This document shows positions 48,608 through 58,302 of a DNA stretch of 64,000 nucleotides, one piece after another; the stretch's first letter is position 1, and every line of letters begins with the position of its first letter. Made by a program: the position numbers and the translations under genes. This stretch comes from Bagarius yarrelli (lineage: Eukaryota > Chordata > Actinopteri > Siluriformes > Sisoridae): assembly GCA_005784505.1 (NCBI GenBank), contig VCAZ01000027.1:716001-780000 (forward strand), given 5' to 3'. The notes beneath the pieces are model-generated. The model made no database searches. It was given only the letters and a program-made list of their open reading frames with translations, and was not told the DNA's origin.

Positions 48608-48615
<8 letters not shown>

Positions 48616-48650
<35 letters not shown>
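48616..48650 (+). repeat. (GA)n microsatellite
   Basis: Follows an A-run; about 17 GA units at the left edge of the CpG-rich block. Confidence 0.97.
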
Positions 48651-48651
<1 letters not shown>

Positions 48652-48788
48652 CCCGAGTCTGAAGAAGGGCCGGCCCCGGCTGAGCGGGGGGATTTCTGCA
48701 ACGCTCTAGCCTGTATGGTTAGTATTGAAGTGAACGGGGGCAGTGTGTGAACGGGCAAATACAAAGAGAGATAGAAAAAAAGAGAGAG

Positions 48789-48790
<2 letters not shown>

Positions 48791-48825
<35 letters not shown>
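48791..48825 (+). repeat. (GA)n microsatellite in candidate 5' UTR
   Basis: About 17 GA units, 90 bp upstream of the candidate start codon. Confidence 0.97.
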
Positions 48826-48829
<4 letters not shown>

Positions 48830-48910
48830 CGCAGATAAAGAAATAGAGAGCCAGAGAAGGAGTCAGAGACAGAAAGGCAGCGCGCGCGATGTTTCCCACA
48901 GCCGGCGCTG

Positions 48911-48943
48911 ATGGACGCGGCAAATGAGATGAGTGACACGCGG
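48911..48943 (+). CDS. Candidate first coding exon of an unidentified gene
   Basis: ATG at 48911 in good context (GCGCTGATGG) opens MDAANEMSDTR and ends at 48943 in phase 0, before GTGAGTGAGTGAG, a strong donor. The upstream sequence is GC- and purine-rich like a 5' UTR. The exon joins in frame to 51633-51672. I could not match the peptide to a known family; eleven residues are too few for that. An alternative is a non-coding first exon with a chance ATG. The rest of the gene would lie to the right, partly outside the window. Confidence 0.35.
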
Positions 48944-49381
48944 GTGAGTGAGTGAGTGAACCACCATTAACACGAAGAGAACGTGCTGCTAAAACGCTTT
49001 TGTGTTGCTGCTGAACGCTCCGCTGTCTCCTTCTCTTTCTCCCTGTTATTCTTTTCCACGTTTTAAAATCCGGGCTAACGATCGAGCTCAGTGTCTTTTA
49101 TGCTATTTGCGATCGGCGGAGAAAGCGCGCGGGAAAGCTAAACTAAAAAGCTAGAAGCTTTCGGAAAGGGTCTAGTGATGAATATTTGAGTGCATCTCTG
49201 AGACATTCTGATTTAGACATTTCTAGCATTTTTTTTTAAAGTGTAAGATCAAACAAGCGTGGTAAAATGATTAGCTCGCCATTAGCTATAATGAATACAG
49301 GTTGTTGCGCGTGCGGCTCTTGGTGAACATGTGATCCGTTTCTGAGCCACTGCAGCTGGGAGCGTCGCACTAACAGAGACA

Positions 49382-49383
<2 letters not shown>

Positions 49384-49420
<37 letters not shown>
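49384..49420 (+). repeat. (TG)n microsatellite
   Basis: About 18 TG units; inverted complement of the CA run 93 bp downstream. Confidence 0.97.
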
Positions 49421-49421
<1 letters not shown>

Positions 49422-49513
49422 TCTCTGTGCACTGACGAATACCATTTCAGGCGAGGGCTGGGAAAGAAAAGTGCAACGAAGAAAACTTTTGCTGTAAGTG
49501 GCCTCACTGCTCA

Positions 49514-49516
49514 GAC

Positions 49517-49550
<34 letters not shown>
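49514..49550 (+). repeat. (CA)n microsatellite
   Basis: About 17 CA units with one CG step near its start; pairs with 49384-49420. Confidence 0.97.
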
Positions 49551-49553
<3 letters not shown>

Positions 49554-49809
49554 AGTAGCAACGCGCGGTTCTTACAGCGCAGAAACGCTGTGTTGTGCGA
49601 GTGCGGCAGGAGGCGGAGAAGGGAGAAAGACTGCTATGTGAACCGAAGAGAAGGAAATTCTTGTGTGTGTTTTGGAATGCGAATGCCCCGGGGGGACCTC
49701 GTGACAAAAAAATGAGCTGGAGAATAAAATAGAGGGGTGAGTTTAGAGAAAGTGAAAAAAAAAATCATGGGGTGCGTTTCCCCTTTCTCTGTTTCCTCTC
49801 TACAGCGAG

Positions 49810-49838
49810 AACACACACACACACACACACACACACAC
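49810..49838 (+). repeat. (CA)n microsatellite
   Basis: About 14 CA units at the right flank of the CpG-rich block. Confidence 0.97.
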
Positions 49839-49908
49839 GTAAATGAATGCAGTCTTACGATCTCTAAGTTTAATAAATAAACATTTCCCCCCAAAATGTC
49901 TTTAATTT

Positions 49909-49911
<3 letters not shown>

Positions 49912-49946
<35 letters not shown>
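49912..49946 (+). repeat. (TTA)n microsatellite
   Basis: About 11 TTA units. Confidence 0.97.
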
Positions 49947-51632
49947 GTGTATTTTTTAATCTTATTAAGATTATTTATTAACTTTTATCATCGTGGTTGT
50001 TTAAAGACATTTTCCCACATTCCTACTTTAAGTTGTAGTATTTAATCTTTATTTTTTTAATAGATGTCTGATTAAATATCATTGGTTGCTTTCTTTAAGG
50101 CGACATACCTGTTTTATTTGGAATAGTTTCCATAAGGAGGCAGACACGAGACACTGTGCATTGTTTCAGTCAGTGAGTCTGGAGAAAGAACTGGTGTGAC
50201 ACTTTCATTTCATCTGAAGATTAATAATTCCTTAATGTCCTGGCTTATTGTCAAGTCACTGAGTCACACTAAATATAATCATTTATTCAGTTTCGGTGAT
50301 GAATTATATAAAAAAATGAGATTGAAAGTGAGTTCCATAATCATGCGGGTTAAATGTTTAGTGCACATACTTTATGCATCTTTTTGATTTAATGAAACAT
50401 TTATTTAACAACGCTTTCTCTATAAAACATTTAGGGTGATATAAAAAAAAAAACACCAAAAGTTTGTCATTAACCATGTCTGGATATTTGAATAGCTTAA
50501 ATTGTTTTGTTTAGCCAAACTAACAGATGAAAATATTTACATAGACAAAGATTATCTTTTGTATTGATTTTTTATGTTACATTCATCTACGTATGACTAA
50601 GATGGCAGTACTTACTGTACTTAAGATTAAGGTGGATTTAATCTGACAGGTCTAATTATTGTACTCAGCCAATTGCAGCAAATGATGTTTATGTAAAATA
50701 AATAAATAAACCTCATTTGTGTATTACTTTAACAATTATAAATGCCAAATGTCGGACCTTATAAAGGTTGTCACGTAATTTAAATTGCACAAATCCAAAA
50801 AATGCAAAAATGAATTGTTTGAATTGTTATGGTTCTATAGTTGCCTTTAGTCAAGAACACTCTCTTTTTTTTGTTAAAAGTGAACCGTTGCAAGAACAAT
50901 GTTCACGATAACTCCTGCCTAGCAGTTAATCTTACACAAAAAGCAAGTCAGCAGTGAAACAATTGCTAATACCATATCTGATCGCACTGCAATTACAAAG
51001 TCTATGAGTGCTGTCAGACATGTCACATTTCCCCTGAGAGAGCTGCTAATGGATCCAGTGCCGCAATTGACGTAACGATAAGAATACCAGAGATTTATAC
51101 TATAGAAAATGCCACTTAAGTACCTAGTTCCTGCTTTCATACTGAAAACCCACCCTATTATGAAACAAGGTCTAAAATTAAATTTGAGTTCGTACATTCT
51201 TCTGTCTTTTCATATTAAAGGTAGAATTATAATATACATATCATTTGGCTGAAAATTAATGTAATGCAATTACGCTGTCAGTTTTGGAATTTTTTTTTTT
51301 TTTTCTAAATGATTGAATCGTCCATCCCTACAGCCCATAAGCCCGTGCGCTCCTAAAGCTGAATAGCTGTTAGTAATCGCCCACACGGACAAATGTGAAA
51401 TATTTTAATGAGCAATCTGTCTCATTTTGAATATTATCAAGCCAAATCCATTTTGTACAAAATTATCCTTCATACCCGTCACTCGGAAAATTCAGTCACT
51501 TAGAATTTTTGCAAATTGCTCTGTAATAAAATACTATCGAATGCTGCGGAGTGTAGTTCTAGAGACATAATAACTTAATATTTCAATAACGTAATATTTT
51601 ACTTACTGCATTTCCTTTTATGCCTCTTCTAG
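49947..51632. other. Putative intron 1 with possible regulatory blocks
   Basis: No repeat family recognised. The blocks 50920-51130 and 51340-51470 are more complex than the AT-rich background and contain TAAT-type homeodomain sites, as intronic enhancers often do. This is only a compositional impression. Confidence 0.35.
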
Positions 51633-51672
51633 GTGCTGTCACGTCCTAGTGAATGTGGATCACCAAACACGG
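51633..51672 (+). CDS. Candidate second coding exon
   Basis: The acceptor is good: a pyrimidine tract TTTCCTTTTATGCCTCTTCT then AG. The exon is 40 bases and ends ACACGG before GTAAGATG, a strong donor. Read from the phase 0 end of 48911-48943 it stays open: VLSRPSECGSPNT plus one base (phase 1). Exon size, both splice sites and open phase agree, which is the strongest support for a gene in this window. The protein is not recognised, and a chance pairing of splice sites cannot be excluded. Confidence 0.4.
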
Positions 51673-51928
51673 GTAAGATGAATACAAGTGATGCAACCAT
51701 GTTAACATTAAATAACTAGGTTGCTTATAATTACATGACCGAAATGATTTTAGTGGATGTGGCTATAGATAATAAAATGGCTTAAGACTTTAAGAGTGAT
51801 GATGTCCATTAGGGCACAGAGAGGAATATAGAGACAGTCGTCTCACATTCATAAACATACTTTACAGTCTATTCATCATATATTGGGTTAAAAAATGTAA
51901 AAAAAAAAAAATTCAGATTTGTTTTCCA

Positions 51929-51959
51929 AACACACACACACACACACACATACACACAC
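51929..51959 (+). repeat. (CA)n microsatellite
   Basis: CA run with one TA interruption. Confidence 0.95.
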
Positions 51960-52199
51960 TCACCAAAAGCAAACAAAATCCCACACATTATCCCATGTGT
52001 CCATTTTTTCTTTTCTTTTATCATTCACTGACATTATAGATGTAGGCTCAGGCTCAGTTTGTGGGTAGAATCAGTGCATGTACTGGCAGTGAAAGAGAGA
52101 GAGACAGAAGTGTCCTAAGTTTAAGGCCCACAGGCTCTGAGCCTGATGTTTTCACACCCACATTTGGGTGTGTGTGGGTGGATAAGTGGGCAGAAAGCT

Positions 52200-52560
52200 T
52201 GTGACTCATTCTACTTCAGTCCTACACAGGGCAGCTCCTCACCACCCATCATCTCTCTGAGCCTCTGCTTCTACCTCCTCTGCTTTCCACCCAGTTTGTT
52301 TCTTTCCTTCTTCTCTCCTCTTCATTAACTCGTCCTATTTATATCTCTTTTCTCTTCCTTTCCTGTCCTCTCATCTTCTTCATCGGTCTTCTCCTCTTAT
52401 CTTCCTTTTTTTTTCCTTCTTTCCCTCTTTTTTATCCTTCTACCTTGCAGATTCTGCTCTATTCTTTTGTAGATCTTTATTTGGTTCCTTCTCGCTCTTT
52501 TTTCCCCTCCCCTTCCCTTCACTTATCCTTCGTTTTTTGTGGCTCTTTTGCTGCTTATCT
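52200..52560 (+). repeat. Pyrimidine-rich (CTTT/CCTT) low-complexity tract
   Basis: Extended C/T-rich sequence, mostly TCTTC and CTTCC units. Open frames here are compositional. Confidence 0.8.
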
Positions 52561-53629
52561 TTGTTCTCTCTATCGTTCCATATCCACTGTGCTCATCCTA
52601 TGACTAGTATCTGTTTGTGTTTGATTGAAGAGAGCGGCATTAGGCATTTTAGGAGAATTGCCATGAGTCAGACATCACATAGTTTCTTAATTCTTTATTT
52701 CAGTTACTTGGCAACACACATGATACACAATACACGTGCAGCGTGTAACTTTATTTTAATATGAACCTTTAGTCTTTATTGCCTATAATCACTAATAATA
52801 GTAAGATATAAAGATAGAAGGTAAAGCGTGCCAAAAAAAAACCCAAGCATATGTGTTATAGATTATTGAAAAACATCTGTTAAGTAACATTCCAAGTAAA
52901 CTTCTAATAGATTCCATGAGAAGTTGCTTATATGTCATTGTGTCTCATCAGACACAACACTCAATCAAATGTGAGGACAAAAGCAGACAGCACAGTAGCA
53001 CCGAAGAACTGCTGGGGATATAAGCTGAGTGTGAGATAACCTCCAACATATTAGTTCTAAAGAAAATCGTCATCCTTAGTGTGAAGGTACCCTGATCCAT
53101 ATTCTTCCATATGTACTTAAACTTCCACTTTCCCTCCATCTCATGGGGTTCACTATCTGATCCAAGGTATTTCTATCTTTTGTGTTTCCATGCTTTTTTT
53201 TTTCCAAGCCTGCACTTTTGATTTTTTTTCACTTTTTGTCTCTCCCTTCCTCTGTCACCCTTAATGTTGTTTAGAATGGCCTTAGGCTTGCTAGCCAAGC
53301 CAAACAGAGTAAACGTTTTCCCTTAGTGATTACGCCGCTTTGGCAAGGTGAGGAATAAATCGAAGGGAGTTTTATCGGCATTGTATAACATCAGCACTTT
53401 CTGCCCGGCCCAGCAGCTAAGATAATTGAAGGTGGTTCTTCAGGAAGTGCCTGAAAGAGTCCCCTTGTCTAGGCTGGATAGGATGGGAGCACGCCAGCTG
53501 GGGGCTGGGATCTGAGTGCAGGAAACCCTGTTCAGCATGTTGGGGGAGAATGGAATGTTTATAAAGAGCACGCTCTGAACTTCCAGGATGAGGGTGTGAA
53601 CTGCTGCCGTTCTTGCTCTCTCTTTCCAG

Positions 53630-53700
53630 TCAGTGTTTCAGATGAGGTGGAGGACAGGGAATCTGTGACGACTGTGTCACTCTGGCATCTTGCTAGCTGA
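53630..53700 (+). CDS. Weak candidate terminal exon
   Basis: Acceptor TTGCTCTCTCTTTCCAG is strong. From the phase 1 end of 51633-51672 the frame reads V, then SVSDEVEDRESVTTVSLWHL and AS, ending at TGA 53698-53700. The joined product would be 47 residues. No polyadenylation signal or homology supports it, so it could be an unused acceptor or part of an alternative short transcript. Confidence 0.15.
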
Positions 53701-53819
53701 TGCCGCAAAGGGGACAACCCAATTCCAGGATGTAAGTGTGTAAAGAGTGCCGGGGTCAGTAAGAATCAAGGTGGGGGTCCTGCATCCTGAATTATCCAGG
53801 ACAACCAGAGGCGTCAGGC

Positions 53820-53832
53820 TGGGGGGGGGGGC
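53820..53832 (+). repeat. Poly-G tract
   Basis: Twelve to thirteen G residues in a row in a G-rich stretch (53765-53950). Confidence 0.9.
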
Positions 53833-55205
53833 AGCCTAGGCGTGTTTGTGTGTGTATGTGGGTGAGAATGAGTGAGTACGTGTGAGGAGCAGGGAGTGTG
53901 TGGGAAGCAGAGCAGGAGGGAAAGCACGTGGGTGTTGAGGGGGCGAGAGAAAGCAGGATGCTAGCAAGTGAGTGCAGCTTCAAGAGAGGGGGCGAGATAG
54001 AGTGAGCACAAGCAGCAATCTCAGCTGCTTTTCATCTGACACCTTTTAAAGGGCCAGCCAAAGGGTGGAGGGGCAGACGGGCAGACTCCATTAAATGCTC
54101 TCACACTCTTTCCCACCCACCATTTAACTTCAACCCAAAACACTGCCATCGCTAGTGACAAGGAACAGTAAACGAGGGGCCATAACTCCCTGCCTATTAC
54201 CTGGTTAATTTACCACTGAAGGATTATCTGCTTTCAGAAAAACATACATGCTAATTGCCTGTAATTATTCAGGATGGTGGTAATTTAATACCATAGAGGC
54301 CTAATAGATGAATCATTACAGGTGTGTTGTTTTTGGGTGTGATTTAACCATCCTATTCTTTGAATAGTTTTGTCAGTAATGTTTAAATTCCCCATAAAAA
54401 TTGTTAATATAAAATAAGATGTATATAATCCGCCTTAACAGCCAGCACCGCTTGAAATGAACTTAACAGTATCAATCTGAGCCCTGATGTATATATGGTA
54501 ATCATCACAACTATAAATCAGAACTGGTAATAGAGTGCTCATTTCCTCAGTGGGAGTGTTTCACATTCCCCTAGCTGGGTCACATTTTCCTCCATTTGCT
54601 GCACAAATTGCTCATTGTCAGCTCCTTCAAACACATGGTTGGCATGGCTACCAGGCATCTCCGTGACAGGCCTTTAAAAGAAAGGCCTGTGGGTGTACAT
54701 TCATGCATGTGAGGTGGAATCAAATACAAGCATTCTCTGGCTTATATAAGGCTTGTGAAGCCATGCCTTGCAAGCATGGCCATGATGTCGTAGTAGTGCT
54801 GCTGTTGGTTTCTGACCACCCGTCCTGCACCCACCTAATATAGCCATGCAGCCGTGCCAGGGGTGAGCCAAGCAGCCCAGCTCAATTAGAAGCAAGGAGA
54901 AATTGCCTTATCGTCCTGACGCCCCTTACCAGCTGACCGTCCAGATTCCTTAATTATCCAGGCTGTCCAGGCCGTCATGTGTGGAAGTGTACTCTTTCCG
55001 AATGCATGGTCACTATGTCAGGCACTTCTCCTCAGTCTTTGATGTAAATCCCCTGCTTTTACTGCTGGCTGCTACACTATGTGAAGGGTTCGAGTTAGGA
55101 ATTCTTTGTACTATCAAGGAATGTAAGTGCTGAGGTGCTGATCAATGATTCCCCTAACGATCACATGCGTAAATGTTTTATTTGAATTTTCTTGTTCTTT
55201 TTAAG

Positions 55206-55234
55206 ATTTAAGAAAGGGCCCCACTATTACCAAG
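55206..55234 (+). other. Weak candidate cassette exon
   Basis: Acceptor TTTTCTTGTTCTTTTTAAG and donor CAAG/GTAAAAG bracket 29 bases. Entered in phase 1 (as after 51633-51672) it stays open and exits in phase 0 (D, then LRKGPTITK). Short length makes chance likely. Confidence 0.12.
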
Positions 55235-56337
55235 GTAAAAGTTTCACTCATCTTGGTGAGGGTAAAAGGTCAGGCAGAGGGTCTCAGGCTGTCTTTAATC
55301 TTTACCTTTATGGAGCTATTGGCAACCAAGGTTTACACCTTCTACAACTGAAGAATGACAGGAATGCATCTGTATTCCAGTGAGAGCTTCTTATCTTCAT
55401 TATTTGCTTAAAGATAGCAGCATTCCTGTCTTTCAGTGTGGTATAAATATTACCCTACCCAGATTAACACTATAATCAGGATGTCCTTACAGCTAAACAC
55501 CATTTAAATGGCCTGCTGTCCCTGTTCCATTTAAATGATTTTGTTTTTTGTGGGGGAAAAAGGTGTGTTTAGTCAACACATACCAACATAGTAATGCATA
55601 GGTGTTACATAAAAAAACAATGTGTTCGAAAACTTAATTGTTTTATGATAGATTATGATAAATTCACACTTAAAAATCTATTTATAAAAACACTAAATTC
55701 CTATTAAAAAATACAGCATTGCATTGGATTGAGATAAAAGAAAATTCATGAAGATATGTAGATATGTAAGATACAAAACCGAACTTTTAAAATGTAAGAT
55801 ACTGCTCATGGGAACAAAAATAATACCAAAAATATATATGTAATAGGTCATTTTTATATACCAAAATATTTAATATTTCTGTCCTCATAGAAAATAACAT
55901 TGTAATATTCTATTAGCTGATTTTACAAGCCACAATCGAGCATGTTAGTGGAAGTCATTATCTTATATCTAAGGTAGTTTAGATAATACCAAAAGTGGAA
56001 GCAACGTGCTTCTTTCTCTGGAAGTAATTCATCCCCTTAAATGAAACAAGTAGGAAGCACATGATTTGAACAACAATAAATGTTTCAGCTCGCTATGTAC
56101 TTACATTTCAAAGCCCCTGAGTCACTAAACTTCAATCCACTGACAAGAAAATGAGCAAAAATAAGCAGACCAATTTGAAAAGCAGAAAATGACGCACTGA
56201 CACGTTACGATGTGTGATTCATCACCACCTCCTCTCCTCTATTTCAATACAAGCTGTCTATGCTGCGGTGAGCTCGGTTGGACCATCCAGACTGACACAG
56301 CGGGACATAACAAACACACACATGCACACTTAGTATA

Positions 56338-56339
<2 letters not shown>

Positions 56340-56380
<41 letters not shown>
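56340..56380 (+). repeat. (CA)n microsatellite
   Basis: About 20 CA units. Confidence 0.97.
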
Positions 56381-56381
<1 letters not shown>

Positions 56382-57024
56382 GTCTGCCATGCACAGAATG
56401 CCAGGGAGAAATGGGCAATGAAGAGTAAGCTCTATACTCATAGCATGTAAGCTCATCTTGCTTATTTAAATATTACTAAAACTAGGATAGTATTAATGCA
56501 ATTCACCCAAAAATAAGGCAAAAACTAATTTTTAAAATTAATTTTTATTTGTAATATACATGTTCCCAATTTACTAGCTAAAAAGAAAAATATGATGATA
56601 ATTACTACAATTATTTTTGAATATATTTGGGTTTTGTCTAGTAGAATTAGCTTTTAACAAATCATTTTATTGGGTTAAGGGTTAGGGTTAAATTGCTTAA
56701 ATTCTCCTAAATTTAAGTTGTAGACAGGAAACTACTGAAAGAGACTGGAAATAAAATTCTTAAATGACTGTTCTGTGGCTATGTGAGCATAGGACACCCT
56801 TTCTTTTAATTAACAGTACTTAAAGACCTAGCGGATGACAGCTTAGTGAAGTGAATCAGAGTTTATGAGGAATTGATAAAGTGTGTAAGATGTACCAGTA
56901 CTGGTTAGTGAGCTGGTATTTGTGTACTTTATGTTGGGCTGAACTCAGTAATTTAGCCCATGAATTGATGGGGTTAAAAAGAGCTTGTGCGATCTGAGCT
57001 TGGCCCAGCCGGCAATGCGTGGGG

Positions 57025-57037
57025 GTGACTCAGTCAC
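57025..57037. promoter_or_regulatory. AP-1-type palindrome
   Basis: GTGACTCAGTCAC is a 13-bp palindrome containing the TGACTCA AP-1 site, followed 14 bp later by another GTGACT. It lies in a locally GC-richer block. Function is inferred from the motif alone. Confidence 0.3.
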
Positions 57038-57679
57038 TCTCCCGGTGACTAACAACATAAATATGGGAGTTTAAAAGTAGTTTCAGTGCCTCAGTGGCTC
57101 CACACACCGCTGAGAGAGTGACAAGCAGGTGGATTGATCATTTTTCCATTACTCTCTCTTGTCTCTTTCCTGATTTAGTCTAGGTGAAAGGTGAGCTTGT
57201 AAAAGAAAATAGCATTGAGCCCTTGTACAATGTAGAGATTCCAAGAACTCATGTGAAATTTGTCTGGATCCAAAATGCAGTAGAAAAAGGTCTTGATGGT
57301 ATATAGATGTTTAATTGACTAAAAAATTATATTTGGGTAGAGGTTAGGAAAAATCTGTAACATTATTAACCATTGGTTTACTTCTATGTGTTTCTATCGC
57401 CTGCTTTTTAAATTCACACATAGTTTCATTTTGGTATCGTTTACTGAATAATGACAAAACTGCTTGTTTCGATCTTTCTGCGGATAACATAACAGATGTT
57501 AAGTTTTATGGAAAGACTTTGATGTCTGTAGAGCACTAACACACTGCAAGAGGTTATTTCTTTCTCCCCTCCTCCCACTATACTCATTTTTTTCTGAATG
57601 GGTGTCCTCTGTCTAACCTCTCAATTCAGAGCGCTGAAACAGGACACTGTGCTGAACAGTGATAGGTTGCCAGAGAAAT

Positions 57680-58302
57680 GCTCAGCCCCTCAAAGCTAGC
57701 TATAGGACCTTTGGGAGGCAGTCTGCAGTGTATAACTGCTTGCCGGGAGAGAGAGCAAGAGAGAGGGAGAGAGAGGGAAAGAAGGAGGAGACGCTGTAGA
57801 GAAAGGGAGGGAGTAACTAAGACTGTGCGAGCGAGAGAGGGAGAGGATTTTAAATCCGATGACAGTGATAACAGTGATAGTCAGTTCAGGCTCGAGTGCC
57901 GGAAGGGTCTCAGCTGAATCAGGAAGCCACCACTGGTTTAACTTTTACAGCTTCTAGCATTAATGTCGCTGTCACTTTAAGAGTGTTACTGATTAGCCGC
58001 CGAAGAATGTGACTGGAACGCGAAAAAAAGAGAAAGCAGAAAAAGAGACAAGAGAGGAAAAGAGAAAGAGTGAGATTTTAACTGGGAATCATATGGAGCG
58101 CGCACTGGTAATTCTGGTACACTGACATGATGTAAATCTGATCTCTCTCTCTCTCTCTCTTTTTTCTCTCTCTGTCTTTCTTTCTCTCTCTCTGTTTTTT
58201 TGTGAATGTGGCTTCTGAAGAGACTGGACAGGGAGAAGACTAAGACCTAACACATGCAAGGAACATTCAGCCATCAGGAAATACTCCTCTCACCCAGACT
58301 GA
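57680..58302 (+). promoter_or_regulatory. Candidate alternative promoter and first exon
   Basis: A long GA-rich, UTR-like stretch (57740-58080) and a CT run (58142-58194) lead to an ATG at 58254. It encodes MQGTFSHQEILLSPRL plus one base and then a donor, GTAAGTAA, at 58303. The exit phase (1) equals that of 51633-51672, so both could splice to the same downstream exon outside the window, as in genes with two promoters. No TATA box or strong CpG density was seen and the peptide is unrecognised. Confidence 0.25.
58142..58194 (+). repeat. (CT)n tract, imperfect
   Basis: CT units interrupted by short T runs. Confidence 0.92.

Larger units (their letters stand above)
48640..49720 (+). promoter_or_regulatory. 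CpG-rich block, candidate promoter region
   Basis: Outside the microsatellites, this is the strongest CpG-rich sequence in the window. Examples are GGCCGGCCCCGGCTGAGCGG near 48670, GCAGCGCGCGCGATG near 48879, GATCGGCGGAGAAAGCGCGC near 49110 and CAACGCGCGGTTC near 49560. Purine-rich 5'-UTR-like sequence leads to an ATG and a strong donor. This is how many vertebrate CpG-island promoters with a short first coding exon look. No TATA box was seen. Direction is inferred from the donor. Confidence 0.5.
52561..55205. other. Non-coding, GC-richer sub-blocks
   Basis: Apart from the weak exon at 53630, no gene is supported. Blocks at 53290-53560 and 54530-54960 have balanced composition and lack repeats, making them reasonable candidates for conserved non-coding elements. 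Confidence 0.4.
55235..57676. other. Nothing recognised except simple repeats
   Basis: Mainly AT-rich DNA, with the CA run at 56340 and a telomere-like GGGTTAAGGGTTAGGGTTA at 56672-56690. The block 56980-57080 has higher GC and an AP-1-type palindrome. Confidence 0.4.

Noticed and set aside
48555..48923. 122-codon minus frame in the CpG-rich block
   Set aside because: Mostly SLSLSL residues produced by (GA)n tracts read in reverse; compositional.
49236..49715. Frames of CVCVCV and HTHTHT on both strands
   Set aside because: Microsatellite artefacts.
55206..55234. Confident coding exon
   Set aside because: Splice signals are fair, but 29 bases with open phase are easily met by chance; listed only as weak.
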